Assembly: GCA_020025655.1 (NCBI GenBank) | Contig: JAHHRR010000003.1 | Coordinates: 1-64,000 of the forward strand | DNA length: 64,000 nt | Direction of reading: 5' to 3' | Origin: Oscillospiraceae bacterium | Lineage (GTDB): Bacteria > Bacillota > Clostridia > Oscillospirales > Oscillospiraceae | Part shown: piece after piece, positions 1-8,221 of the stretch | Layout of the letters: each line of letters starts with the position of its first letter | Numbering within the stretch: the stretch's first letter is position 1 | Made by a program: the position numbers and the translations under genes | The notes under the pieces: generated by a model | Databases searched by the model: none | The model's input: only the letters and a program-made list of their open reading frames with translations | What the model was told of the DNA's origin: nothing

Positions 1-80
1 ATCAGTATCACTTAATTCAGCAGTATTTATATCAGTATTATTACATCGTGCTTTTGACGATTCTGGATTCGTTATTCCGC

Positions 81-119
81 AAAAAGCCGGGCTTATCATA
101 AACGATAAGCCCGTTTTTT
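81..119. terminator. Bidirectional intrinsic terminator
   Basis: A 10-bp stem (CGGGCTTATC with GATAAGCCCG, 88-113) has a T6 run on its right and an A5 run on its left, so it can end transcription in both directions. It probably closes a plus-strand gene lying left of the window. The first 80 bases hold no frame I can assign. Confidence 0.8.
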
Positions 120-138
120 CGTGCGTAAATCAGTAAGT

Positions 139-182
139 AAAACAGGCACCGCCAAGATTTTCACCTTGGTGGTGCCTGCTCT
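139..182 (-). terminator. Terminator-like hairpin
   Basis: A 14-bp stem with one G-U pair (144-157 with 166-179) and an 8-nt loop. Read on the minus strand it is followed by TTTTACTTACT, so it probably ends the transcript of the small lipoprotein gene at 300-674. Nothing codable was recognised between 183 and 299. Confidence 0.6.
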
Positions 183-299
183 TTCTTTAGCCAACTCTGC
201 CTGACGGATGCCATATAGCAGTAATTTTCGTGGATTACAGTTTTATGGCCACCCAGCCAAATGTCCGGAGGCTTTTTGTTTGTTCATTTTTCCGTATCA

Positions 300-674
300 T
301 TATGCTCCTTCCATAGCAAATTCGCCTATGGAAGGACCTTCTTCAGCCACTTCAAACATTAACCCGTCATTTATTGTTAATTTGTATCCATAGATACTAT
401 CAGAACCATTAACAGAATACTCATATCCTACAAAAAACACTATCGGGTCATCTGTGATAAATCCATAATTTGCACTGGTTATATCATAGTCGGTTATACC
501 TTGCTCCTTGAGCATTTCATCGAACAGCACATCTGTATATTCCTTTGCCTTTACGCTTAAATCAGATACAGCTTGCAGTCCGTCCTCATTATCGGAAACC
601 GATTCGGCACTTTCACAGCCTGCAAATATCAGTACAACAGTCAGGACTAAAACTAACGATATTATCTTTTTCAT
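300..674 (-). CDS. Small predicted lipoprotein, unknown function
   Basis: A 124-residue protein starting MKKIISLVLVLTVV and running into a lipobox (IFAGC, Cys at residue 19), so it should be exported by Sec, cleaved by signal peptidase II and lipid-anchored on the outer face of the membrane. The mature part is acidic, with no cysteines beyond the anchor and no family I recognise. A GGAAAGG-like ribosome binding site precedes the ATG. It stands alone, with a terminator-like hairpin downstream (139-182). The second small lipoprotein at 4794-5243 has the same overall design but no clear sequence similarity. The lipoprotein call rests on the signal; function is unknown. Confidence 0.75.
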   Translation of the reverse strand: MKKIISLVLVLTVVLIFAGCESAESVSDNEDGLQAVSDLSVKAKEYTDVLFDEMLKEQGITDYDITSANYGFITDDPIVFFVGYEYSVNGSDSIYGYKLTINDGLMFEVAEEGPSIGEFAMEGA

Positions 675-1038
675 GTGAATTATCCTTTCCTCAAATTTCA
701 GTCTCCTGTTTATTTTTTAATCAATACCGCAGTAAGGATAGCATGACGTCATGAATAATTCAAGAATACCTTTCAATATTTACATCAATAAAAGGAGTTT
801 TAGGCTAAGATAGGATGATTACCTCTATTCGAGATGTCTTTATTGTAAACTGAGACTTTGTCGGTCACCGATACGGAATTTTCTGTATTTTCCAGTACAA
901 ATGTTGAGAGCATCATCAGCTATCATACACTTCAGAAAATTATTCCCAAACTGATAGCTGCCTGCGAGATTTTTTCGTGACGATGATGGGGCCTGTCCAA
1001 CATCACCTGTAAGGCGGGAAAAACTGTTCAAAAAATAG
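675..1038. other. Intergenic region without a supported gene
   Basis: About 360 bases between the small lipoprotein and the XRE promoter. It contains a 12-nt palindrome, CATGACGTCATG (742-753). A minus-strand frame of 83 codons (840-1091) runs into the XRE operator, has no ribosome binding site and resembles nothing I know, so I treat it as chance or a decayed remnant. Confidence 0.5.
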
Positions 1039-1067
1039 TTGACAAGGAAAGTTGTCAATGTTATTAT
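1039..1067 (+). promoter_or_regulatory. Promoter of the XRE-DUF3169 operon
   Basis: TTGACA (1039-1044), 17-nt spacer, TATTAT (1062-1067), with a TGT extended -10. The first operator dyad begins exactly at the -35 box, so a protein bound there would block RNA polymerase. Confidence 0.85.
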
Positions 1068-1099
1068 GCAATTGACAAGATAAGTTGTCATTTTGACAA
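1039..1099. promoter_or_regulatory. Tandem operator repeats for the XRE repressor
   Basis: Two dyads of the form TTGACAA-N6-TTGTCAA/T (1039-1058 and 1072-1091) and a lone half-site TTGACAA (1093-1099). The dyads start 33 bp apart and the extra half-site 21 bp further on, near whole helical turns, so bound dimers would sit on one face. They cover the -35 box and the transcription start. The obvious ligand is the small HTH protein encoded next (inference). Confidence 0.75.
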
Positions 1100-1126
1100 G
1101 TTTAATTTACAGACTGGAGGAATTAT

Positions 1127-1339
1127 ATGCCCTTATTCAACAACCTGAAAGAGCATCGTGCCCGTCTCGGTATAAACCAGCAGCAGCTTGGTGCTTTAGC
1201 AGGAGTCTCACGTCAGACAATAAGTCAGATTGAGCGTGGGGATTACTCCCCTTCTGTCACTCTGGCCCTGAAGCTTGCAAAAATATGTAATGTAAGCGTG
1301 GAAGACATTTTCAACTATGAGGAGGATAACAATGAATAA
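1127..1339 (+). CDS. XRE-family transcriptional regulator (YozG-like, HTH only)
   Basis: A 70-residue protein that is almost entirely one Cro/C1-type helix-turn-helix: LKEHRARLGINQQQLGALAG, then VSRQTISQIERGDYSP as turn and recognition helix, then VTLALKLAKICNVSVEDIF. No ligand or oligomerisation domain follows. Such short XRE proteins usually act as repressors of their own operon with a partner membrane protein. The start has a GGAGG site 6 nt upstream. It is the first gene of a two-gene operon with the DUF3169 gene, overlapping it by 8 bp, and its promoter is embedded in matching inverted repeats, which points to autorepression. What relieves repression cannot be seen. Confidence 0.92.
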   Translation: MPLFNNLKEHRARLGINQQQLGALAGVSRQTISQIERGDYSPSVTLALKLAKICNVSVEDIFNYEEDNNE

Positions 1340-2102
1340 CTCTGCTGAAATCAAAAAAGAAAACAAAAAAGCTCTGCCTAAATTTATTCTGATTCTGCTG
1401 CTTGCCGCCCTTGTCGGCGGTGTAAGCGCTATTTTGCTTCAGAAAATGGGAAGCGACGGATTAAAAACTGCCGCCGTCGAATTTATCAGAAGCTTTGCAG
1501 CCCATGTTTCCCCCTTCGGCTTTATCTTTGCAATTTTAGTCCTGAATCTTCCTGCAATTTTCAATCTGTGCTCGGTAAAAAAGCTGCTTGCAGGCTGGGA
1601 TGGTGAAAACGAGGATGTTTCCGAAAAAATGGATGACAAGCTGAATATCGGTATGAGCCTGCTTGCAATTTCCCAGATTCTCGCATTTATGAATCTCAGC
1701 ATCGTCTTCGGCTACATGGAATACATAAGCAATTTTCTCACTGCCTTTGCACTGTCTACATATTTCGTTCAGCTTTTATTCAGCATTGTGACCCAGCAGA
1801 AATATATAGACACCGCAAAGCAGCTGAACCCTGAGAAGCGTGGCAGTCTGTATGACTTCAATTTTCAGAAAAAATGGCTCGGCTCCTGTGATGAGGCAGA
1901 ACAGCTTCTTATCGGTCAGGCGGCATTCTATGCGTTCAATAAAACCACCACAAGCTGCATCATAATCTGGGCATTGCTTTTCTTCCTGGATATTCTTTTC
2001 GACACCGGTATTCTGCCGATGATAGTTGCTCTTCTGATTTTCGGAATTTCCCAAATCAGCTATATGTATAAAGCAGCAAAGCTCGGACACAGAAAAAAGT
2101 AG
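1332..2102 (+). CDS. DUF3169 family membrane protein
   Basis: I start this gene at 1332 (MNNSAEIKKENKK), because AGGAGG lies just upstream; the earlier in-frame ATG at 1317 has that Shine-Dalgarno sequence inside its own coding part. The 256-residue product has a short basic N-terminus and about six hydrophobic segments in pairs, with a soluble middle stretch including FQKKWLGSCDEAEQ. It matches DUF3169 as I know it, a family of unknown function typically encoded beside a small XRE regulator. Translational coupling to that regulator is likely. It may be the sensor or target of the regulator, but nothing in the sequence shows a substrate. Confidence 0.8.
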   Translation: MNNSAEIKKENKKALPKFILILLLAALVGGVSAILLQKMGSDGLKTAAVEFIRSFAAHVSPFGFIFAILVLNLPAIFNLCSVKKLLAGWDGENEDVSEKMDDKLNIGMSLLAISQILAFMNLSIVFGYMEYISNFLTAFALSTYFVQLLFSIVTQQKYIDTAKQLNPEKRGSLYDFNFQKKWLGSCDEAEQLLIGQAAFYAFNKTTTSCIIIWALLFFLDILFDTGILPMIVALLIFGISQISYMYKAAKLGHRKK

Positions 2103-2209
2103 TATTTTTTATAAAATTTCATTTTGTATTATAAACTGTCTGGTAAAAATTATAGTTTAGTGTTAACATAGTTTGGTTACATTAAAATAATCGAAAGCTG
2201 TGATAACAT

Positions 2210-3583
2210 TTGAATACCGATAATGAGTTTTTAGGTACTGAGCCGATTGGAAAACTTATTTTCAAGCTTGCTATTCCGACAGTAGCCGCTCAGATCGTAA
2301 ATATGCTCTACAATATAGTAGACAGAATTTACATCGGTCATATGCCGGTCAATGGTGATCTGGCTCTTACAGGTGTTGGTGTATGCCTGCCTATCATTAT
2401 GATTGTTTCAGCATTTGCCGCACTTGTCAGTGCAGGCGGTGCTCCGAGAGCGTCAATTTTCATGGGGCAGAAGGATAACGAAAAAGCGGAGCGGACTCTT
2501 GGTTCCTGCCTGAGTCTGACAGTTATAATCTCAATTATTCTTACCGCAGTTCTGCTTATATTCGGTCGTTCCCTTCTCATGAGCTTCGGCGCAAGCGTTA
2601 ACACCATAGACTATGCGTTGGATTATCTCAATCTTTACGCTTTGGGCACTATTTTTGTGCAGCTTACCCTCGGCATGAACGCCTTTATAACTGCTCAGGG
2701 ATTCGCCAAAATCGGTATGTACACTGTCCTTATAGGCGCATTTCTGAATATTGTGCTTGACCCCGTATTTATATTCGTATTCAATATGGGTGTTAAGGGT
2801 GCTGCGCTTGCCACTATTATTTCTCAGTGCGTTTCCTGCATCTGGGTTGTAAAATTCCTTTTCAGCCCCAAAACCGTACTTCACATCAAGAAGAGTTACA
2901 TCAAGCTTGACAGATCCATCATTCTCCCCTGCATCGCTCTGGGACTTGCACCCTTTATAATGCAGTCAAGCGAGAGTATAATTTCCATCTGCTTCAATTC
3001 TTCGCTTCAGCGTTACGGCGGTGATACTGCCGTTGCCGCCATGACAATTCTTTCAAGTGTGAGTCAGTTTGCAGCTCTCCCTGTTCAGGGTATTTCTATG
3101 GGCGCCCAGCCTATTTTAAGCTATAACTTCGGTGCCGGCAATAAAGCCCGTGTAAAGAAAGCCTTTAAGCTCGTACTTATAAGCGCCCTTACATATACAC
3201 TTGTGCTCTGGGTTGCAGTTATGGCTGTTCCTCATGTATTTGCTTCTATCTTTACTCCCAAGCCCGATCTTGTAGCCTATGCCGCAAAAGCTTTGAGAGT
3301 TTACTACTTCGGTATGGGTATTTTCGGAATACAGATGGCCTGCCAGATGACCTTTAATGCTCTGGGAAATGCCAAGGCTTCCATCATGGTCGCCGTTATG
3401 AGAAAGTTTATACTTCTCATTCCTTTCATTTACATTCTCCCGCAGTTTATGCAGAATCAAACCATGGCTGTATATCTTGCAGAACCTATTGCCGATACTA
3501 TGTCTGTTATTTTTGCCTCCACCCTTTTCGCTCATGAGTTTAAGAAAGCTCTTAACAGTATGTCCGAGCCGAAGAAGGCATAA
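2210..3583 (+). CDS. MATE family efflux transporter
   Basis: A 457-residue, very hydrophobic protein with twelve predicted membrane segments in two homologous halves, typical of the MATE (multi antimicrobial extrusion) family in length and pattern. The N-terminus (LGTEPIGKLIFKLAIPTVAAQIVNML) is the usual MATE opening. These carriers export cationic drugs or metabolites by Na+ or H+ antiport. The start is taken as TTG: an in-frame stop lies just upstream at 2204 and the next ATG would remove the first helix. The ribosome binding site is weak. It is followed 33 nt later by the DUF1275 gene and may share its transcript. The substrate is unknown. Confidence 0.9.
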   Translation: MNTDNEFLGTEPIGKLIFKLAIPTVAAQIVNMLYNIVDRIYIGHMPVNGDLALTGVGVCLPIIMIVSAFAALVSAGGAPRASIFMGQKDNEKAERTLGSCLSLTVIISIILTAVLLIFGRSLLMSFGASVNTIDYALDYLNLYALGTIFVQLTLGMNAFITAQGFAKIGMYTVLIGAFLNIVLDPVFIFVFNMGVKGAALATIISQCVSCIWVVKFLFSPKTVLHIKKSYIKLDRSIILPCIALGLAPFIMQSSESIISICFNSSLQRYGGDTAVAAMTILSSVSQFAALPVQGISMGAQPILSYNFGAGNKARVKKAFKLVLISALTYTLVLWVAVMAVPHVFASIFTPKPDLVAYAAKALRVYYFGMGIFGIQMACQMTFNALGNAKASIMVAVMRKFILLIPFIYILPQFMQNQTMAVYLAEPIADTMSVIFASTLFAHEFKKALNSMSEPKKA

Positions 3584-3616
3584 AAAATCTTATTGAGTTT
3601 TTATTGGAGAAAGATT

Positions 3617-4339
3617 ATGAAAGAAAATGAAGAAGAAATTCCTCTTTTGGAATGTGAACGTAAAAGAGTTTTTTTCCTGCTGATGGCAGTCGGCGGATAT
3701 TTGGGCGCATTCACCTTCACTCTGCGTGGAGGCGTGTTCTGCAATGCCCAGACCGCAAACATAGTGCTTTTGTCTATCGCTTTAGGAAGCGGTGCATGGC
3801 GCACAGCTCTTTATTATCTGCTTCCTATCAGCGCATACTTCTTCGGAACAGTTATATCTGAGCTTGTTCCGAACCACATAAAGAAAATGCACCATGTCCG
3901 CTGGGATACAGTGCTTGTGGGCATTGAAGCTGTTGTTATCTTCCTGCTGGGCTTTGTACCTGATGCATGGCCCTATCAGATAACTCATGTAACAGTAAAC
4001 TTTATATGTTCCATGCAGTATAACACCTTCCGTCAGGCCGAGCACATACCAATGGCCACAACCTTCTGCACAAACCACATCCGTCAGGCCGGTATATACG
4101 TCTCAAAATGGCTCAAGCACAGAGATGTTCCTGCACATAAGGCAAGGTTCCTGTCTCATGTAAAAATGCTCCTTTCCTTCCTTGCCGGAGGAATAGTTTC
4201 AACCTTTGCAGGTAAGCTGTTCGGAGTAAAGGCCGTATGGGGCGCAGCAATAATGTTGGTTCTGCTCTTTACAGATCTTCTCCATGCAGACCTTACCACA
4301 GAAAAAGACCTAATGGATTTAAAGCCGTCAGGGCACTGA
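3617..4339 (+). CDS. DUF1275 (YoaK) family membrane protein
   Basis: Start chosen at ATG 3617 because GGAGAAAG lies just upstream; an in-frame TTG at 3593 would add eight residues without a ribosome binding site. The 240-residue product carries about six hydrophobic segments and the family hallmarks GGYLGAFTFTLRGGVFCNAQTAN near the start (read across residues 22-44) and a mid-protein FICSMQYNTFR stretch, which is the DUF1275/YoaK pattern. Function is unknown, though transport has been proposed for the family. It follows the MATE gene on the same strand and is closed by a strong terminator. Confidence 0.85.
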   Translation: MKENEEEIPLLECERKRVFFLLMAVGGYLGAFTFTLRGGVFCNAQTANIVLLSIALGSGAWRTALYYLLPISAYFFGTVISELVPNHIKKMHHVRWDTVLVGIEAVVIFLLGFVPDAWPYQITHVTVNFICSMQYNTFRQAEHIPMATTFCTNHIRQAGIYVSKWLKHRDVPAHKARFLSHVKMLLSFLAGGIVSTFAGKLFGVKAVWGAAIMLVLLFTDLLHADLTTEKDLMDLKPSGH

Positions 4340-4359
4340 TTAGGCTGTTGTTTCAAAAT

Positions 4360-4400
4360 GGCACCGTTCTTTTTAGGGAACGGTGCCATTTTTATTTTTG
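4360..4400 (+). terminator. Intrinsic terminator after the DUF1275 gene
   Basis: A 10-bp stem GGCACCGTTC/GAACGGTGCC (4360-4369 with 4378-4387) followed by ATTTTTATTTTTG. About 390 bases without a clear gene follow, holding a promoter and a long leader. Confidence 0.9.
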
Positions 4401-4549
4401 CCGGATTTTGTCATTTTTGCAAGCAAATTATTGCAGTTATTTTAAACACAACATAAAAATTCGCACAAAAAGTGCAGAATTCATCTCAGCGCAGTTTGGA
4501 TTTCACTTCAAAATCGCTGAATATTTTTCGGCAATATTATATATTTTTA

Positions 4550-4578
4550 TTGAAACAATTGGTCTTTTAGGGTACAAT
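4550..4578 (+). promoter_or_regulatory. Promoter of the second lipoprotein gene
   Basis: TTGAAA (4550-4555), 17-nt spacer, TACAAT (4573-4578). The predicted start near 4585 leaves a leader of about 210 nt before the lipoprotein ATG at 4794, long for a simple gene. The leader holds GTGGCAG...CTGCCAC complementarity (about 4666 to 4719) and a possible 36-codon frame. Confidence 0.75.
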
Positions 4579-4622
4579 GACCGCAGATATTTCTGAAACA
4601 TAATGCTTTTTTATAAAAGAGC

Positions 4623-4733
4623 ATGGATGAATTTACTATGTGCGGACTGCACTTTTATCAGGAGGTGTGGCAGGGCAAAATCTTGCAGCAAATTTGCAGT
4701 ATTATCAGTCTGGCTGCCACGCAGAGACAATGA
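4623..4733 (+). CDS. Possible 36-residue leader peptide or microprotein
   Basis: ATG at 4623 opens 36 codons ending in TGA at 4731 (starts MDEFTMCGLHFYQEVW). It lies inside the long leader between the 4550 promoter and the lipoprotein gene. The only ribosome binding signal is AAAGAG about 2 nt from the ATG, which is poor. It could be a regulatory leader peptide, a microprotein or chance. The overlapping inverted repeat argues that RNA structure may matter more than the peptide. Confidence 0.25.
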   Translation: MDEFTMCGLHFYQEVWQGKILQQICSIISLAATQRQ

Positions 4734-4793
4734 TACTTGTTTTTACTGATTCTAAATTTCACCCCAAATCATCACTAAGGAAGGATTACTAAC

Positions 4794-5243
4794 ATGAAAA
4801 AAATTACCGCACTTTTACTTTCACTGATTATTTTCGTATTTGCCGCCGCCGGCTGCGAAGCACACACCTCAAAAGCATTTACTTTCTCAGTTGAAAACGG
4901 TGACAACATCAAGCTCGACCTGGACACCACCGGAGGATACAACATTTCTTCCAAGCTGCCTTTTGCTATTTCCTACAAAGACGAAGAGATAAGCCACGGT
5001 ACCTTTATTTTCGGTGAGGTGTACAGCGAGTACGTTAACGCAGCGGAAACCGACGAAAAGGCAACCATCCTTGACTCCGGTACAAAAGACGGCAATGAAT
5101 ACGTATTCTGGAACTACGATAATAAAGAGTTCAATTACGTTATATATGTTCATGGCTCAAATACCGCTCTTCTGATCGGCAATAATGTTTCCGAAGAGTC
5201 TGCAAGAGAGTGCTTTAACAGACTGACTATCACCGCTGAGTAA
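4794..5243 (+). CDS. Small predicted lipoprotein, unknown function
   Basis: A 149-residue protein with a classic lipoprotein signal: MKKITALLLSLIIFVF followed by the lipobox AAAGC (Cys at residue 21). The mature part alternates short hydrophobic and acidic stretches, suggesting a compact beta-rich extracellular domain, and ends CFNRLTITAE. I do not recognise the family. AAGGA precedes the ATG. It is monocistronic: its own promoter lies at 4550-4578 and a strong bidirectional terminator follows at 5270-5305. The lipoprotein assignment is from the signal; the role is open. Confidence 0.78.
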   Translation: MKKITALLLSLIIFVFAAAGCEAHTSKAFTFSVENGDNIKLDLDTTGGYNISSKLPFAISYKDEEISHGTFIFGEVYSEYVNAAETDEKATILDSGTKDGNEYVFWNYDNKEFNYVIYVHGSNTALLIGNNVSEESARECFNRLTITAE

Positions 5244-5265
5244 TGCGGCGCAGAATTCAATAAAA

Positions 5266-5305
5266 CCAGTATCGCCGGACACTTTCGTGTCCGGCGATAT
5301 TTTTC
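5266..5305. terminator. Bidirectional terminator between convergent genes
   Basis: A 13-bp stem TATCGCCGGACAC/GTGTCCGGCGATA (5270-5282 with 5287-5299), TTTC loop and a T5 run to the right. The A-rich flank on the left is short, so it works best for the plus-strand lipoprotein and may also serve the phosphatase operon ending at 5321. Confidence 0.85.
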
Positions 5306-5320
5306 GTTGTTCAGTTTTAA

Positions 5321-6478
5321 TCAGAAATAATCTTTTTTTACCGTCTTACCCGCCTCAAGCAGCTCTGCTTCAAGCTTTTTAACCGCTTCTATTTTACTTT
5401 CAAAGCTTATCCCTATATCGGCATGAGCAGCATTAGCAGCAGTCCCGAAAAATATATTGACATTAGAGCTTTCCATAAAAAGCTTTTTATATAAAAGTTC
5501 CTCCGGACTCTGGCCGAGATTCAATAAGAGTTCTGGCCTATCTTTAATTCTGTCTCTAAGGCTCAGCATTTCCCGTACAGTAATAATTCCCTCAGTCAGA
5601 AGGTCTACACCATCAAGCTTTGCCATATCGGGTACGCAGGAATTTCCCGACCCCTGAACCACTTCAATCGGCTTATTCAGATACCTTGCAACCATCTGGC
5701 CTGTGCTGCCTCCGCACACGATATGCCGGCCTTTTTTTGCAAAGTACAGCCGCAGTACCTTTTCATCATCATCCCGATTTTCCGGCGGTCCCATTATCAC
5801 ATTGATCGTGGAGCGTCTGCAAAAGCGCATAACAGCTATTGTTCTGTCATCATCCAGACACCCATGAGATATTTCCGAGCAGAGCTTATCAAGCCTTGCG
5901 GCAATAACAGCTGCACAGTCGTTTTCTTTTCCGTTCTCTATTAGGAAAGTGCCTATTTCCTCCTCAGTCCAGCCGTCAAAATTGGTTCTGCCTATGCCTG
6001 AATGTGTGACACCGTCGCTCATCAGAACCAGTACATCACCCGGTCTTATATCAGTTCTTCGCTCGTGAATTTCCTTGTCGCCTACAAACCTCACATGACA
6101 CTGGGATTTATGAATTTTACCGTTCCTAATAAGCACTGCGCAGGGGTTATCATACTCAACTATGAACATATTATCCCCTTCTACCTGAACCGCACTGAAG
6201 GTCGCATAAGCCATATGCCGCTCCTTGCAGACAGGAAGAGTTGCAGCTATTGTATCAACGCATTCTGAAAGCGGCAGACCGTGTTCCAGCATACGCCCGA
6301 GAATTGTGCAGGTGAGAGTTGCCAGAATATTTGCCTTAACACCGCTTCCCATGCCATCGCTCATAACAAATACGGGTTCACTCGCAGTACCGAAAAGCTC
6401 TGAAAAATCGCCGCAGAGAGTTTCCCCGTCATGGTTTCTGGATATTAACGCCCTGTCTAAAAACAGCTCTTCTCTCAT
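5321..6478 (-). CDS. SpoIIE-type PP2C serine phosphatase, hydrogenase-linked
   Basis: A 385-residue protein in two parts. Residues 1 to about 220 form a SpoIIE/PP2C-like phosphatase, with the metal-binding motif VMSDGMGSG (near residue 40), a second acidic motif VLVLMSDGVTHSG and a closing DDRTIAVMRF. Such enzymes dephosphorylate serine or threonine, often on anti-sigma-factor antagonists, using two Mn2+ or Mg2+ ions. Residues from about 225 onward form a separate domain with IVCGGSTGQMVARYL, which I do not recognise. The start overlaps the hydS stop in an ATGA arrangement, so the two should be translated together. SpoIIE phosphatases beside PAS-bearing hydrogenases are a known Clostridia arrangement. 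No anti-sigma partner is encoded nearby. Confidence 0.85.
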   Translation of the reverse strand: MREELFLDRALISRNHDGETLCGDFSELFGTASEPVFVMSDGMGSGVKANILATLTCTILGRMLEHGLPLSECVDTIAATLPVCKERHMAYATFSAVQVEGDNMFIVEYDNPCAVLIRNGKIHKSQCHVRFVGDKEIHERRTDIRPGDVLVLMSDGVTHSGIGRTNFDGWTEEEIGTFLIENGKENDCAAVIAARLDKLCSEISHGCLDDDRTIAVMRFCRRSTINVIMGPPENRDDDEKVLRLYFAKKGRHIVCGGSTGQMVARYLNKPIEVVQGSGNSCVPDMAKLDGVDLLTEGIITVREMLSLRDRIKDRPELLLNLGQSPEELLYKKLFMESSNVNIFFGTAANAAHADIGISFESKIEAVKKLEAELLEAGKTVKKDYF

Positions 6479-8169
6479 CGCTTAAAATCCTCATCATCCA
6501 TAATAATGGTGTCTTTAAGGTCGCTGATTGCGATTTTGGTTTCGGCTGCAGTCTCGCCGAGAAGTGAGGCTATCTCGTGTACCATTCTCAGCTGCTTGTC
6601 AATGATCTTGTCCGCAATCTGTGCAGCCTGCTGTTTTTTCTGTATGCTCTTTCGTTTCGCTCTTTTTTCTGCGGTAACATCCTGCAAAACGCATATTATA
6701 AGCTCCGCCTTTTTATCGGGGCTTATTGTCTCATCCAGAAAAACGTCATAATCCGGCAGATATGTATTAACTTTTGTATACTCATCCCCGGATGCCAGAG
6801 CCTCTACAAACACAGTCTCATCAAGTATCATCCTTACCGGCTGACCTATAAGCTCAGACTGTTCCATGCCGAATATAGCGCAGGCGGCAGGATTTATCTG
6901 CTTAATCTTAAATGACATATCCACGCTCAAAACTGCGCTGGGCATACTGTCCATAACTTTGTCGGCATAGCTTTCAGCCCGCTTTCTTATATAAGGCAGG
7001 CACATTGAAATCTCCGCCTTGCTCTGAAGTACAGCCTCGGCTTTTTCCCGGCAGGTAGAATAGCCGCACATACCGCAGTTAAGCTCATCCTCAGGTGAAT
7101 GTTTATCCATCTGGCGCAAAACTGCCTCTATCTGATCCTCACTGGGTTTCAGATGCAGCACTCTTTTTGACTTAAACTCTGTTGCAACATCAGGACTGTC
7201 TGCAACATTGAAATCTTCACTTCTGTCCTGAGTTCCGGCTGCTTTTATAACCTTCAGCTCACTGAGGGCAGTACCCATCTTCTTTCTCTGGAACGAAGGG
7301 CCGCCCAGACAGCCGCCGGCACAGAAGTTCATTTCTATAAAGCAGTTATCAAGCTTTCCGGCAATAACATCATCAATGGTTTTTGAAACCGCTTCAAAAC
7401 CGTCCACCGCAAGATAGCTGAAACTATTCTGCTTTTCCATAGTCTTTAAAATGCCGCCCTTTGCCGGAAACATACGGCAGAGTCTGGCATCATTTTTTTC
7501 GCAGGGCTTAATATCATCAGCATTTATATCTTCGGAATTGAACCACTCCTCCAGCTCTTCAAACAGAAGAACCGAGTTAATGTCGCTCTCTTCCTCATCT
7601 GCCTCGCCTTTTTTTGCAAGGCATGGCCCGATAAATACAAACTCTGCGTCAGGGTAAATGCTCCGCAGAAGCTTTGCGTGTGCCTGCATGGGTGTCAGCA
7701 CCGGTGCAAGGTATTTCAGCGCCTTGGGCTTATACTTTTTTATATAGGAATTGACTGATGAACAGCATGAGCTAATCCATGTGTGCTCCCCGCCCTCGGC
7801 TATCATTTTTTCATAGGCCGTCTTTACAAGATACGCTCCCTCTGCTGTTTCAAAGGCATCGGCAAATCCCAGTCTTTGAAGCATTATGCGGAAAGTATCA
7901 AACGACAGGTCAAAGTATGCGGTAAAGCTTGGGGCAACAGTAGCAATCACCTGTTTGCCCTCTTTTATCATGTTCTGCACCACAGGTACATCACAGCGGT
8001 CCTCTTTTGCGTGCTGCGGACAGACTATGGTACAGGTTCCGCAAAGAATACACTCGCTTTCGATAATTGAAGCTACATGGTCCTTAACCCTTATAGATTT
8101 AACAGGACAGTTCCTTACGCACTTGTAGCAGTCCTTGCAGTTAACTTTTTTAAACCGGAGTATGCTCAT
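6475..8169 (-). CDS. hydS: Putative sensory [FeFe] hydrogenase with PAS domain (HydS-like)
   Basis: A 564-residue protein. Order of parts: two [4Fe-4S] ferredoxin clusters (C11-C14-C17-C21 and C40-C43-C46-C50); an H-cluster domain with variant motifs SSCCS (133-137), GPCLAKK (181-187) and EMNFCAGGCLGG (279-290); a four-cysteine cluster domain (CGMCGYSTC at 365-373 plus C390); a PAS domain (about 396-500); then a helical basic tail. This is the layout of the putative H2-sensing hydrogenases described from Ruminococcus and Thermotoga, not of a bulk H2 producer. It lies downstream of the catalytic hydrogenase and is coupled to the phosphatase that follows. The start has GGTG 7-8 nt upstream. Sensing is inferred from architecture; what it signals to is unknown. 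Confidence 0.88.
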   Translation of the reverse strand: MSILRFKKVNCKDCYKCVRNCPVKSIRVKDHVASIIESECILCGTCTIVCPQHAKEDRCDVPVVQNMIKEGKQVIATVAPSFTAYFDLSFDTFRIMLQRLGFADAFETAEGAYLVKTAYEKMIAEGGEHTWISSCCSSVNSYIKKYKPKALKYLAPVLTPMQAHAKLLRSIYPDAEFVFIGPCLAKKGEADEEESDINSVLLFEELEEWFNSEDINADDIKPCEKNDARLCRMFPAKGGILKTMEKQNSFSYLAVDGFEAVSKTIDDVIAGKLDNCFIEMNFCAGGCLGGPSFQRKKMGTALSELKVIKAAGTQDRSEDFNVADSPDVATEFKSKRVLHLKPSEDQIEAVLRQMDKHSPEDELNCGMCGYSTCREKAEAVLQSKAEISMCLPYIRKRAESYADKVMDSMPSAVLSVDMSFKIKQINPAACAIFGMEQSELIGQPVRMILDETVFVEALASGDEYTKVNTYLPDYDVFLDETISPDKKAELIICVLQDVTAEKRAKRKSIQKKQQAAQIADKIIDKQLRMVHEIASLLGETAAETKIAISDLKDTIIMDDEDFKR

Positions 8170-8221
8170 ATATATTCACCACGCACTCTGTAATTATTCT
8201 GAACTATCATAAATAAATTAT

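Noticed and set aside
137..299. Minus-strand fragment reading roughly like a broken small protein
   Set aside because: It has an in-frame stop, spans a terminator hairpin and resembles no family I can name.
840..1091. 83-codon minus-strand frame before the XRE gene
   Set aside because: It would start inside the XRE operator and has no ribosome binding site or recognised similarity.
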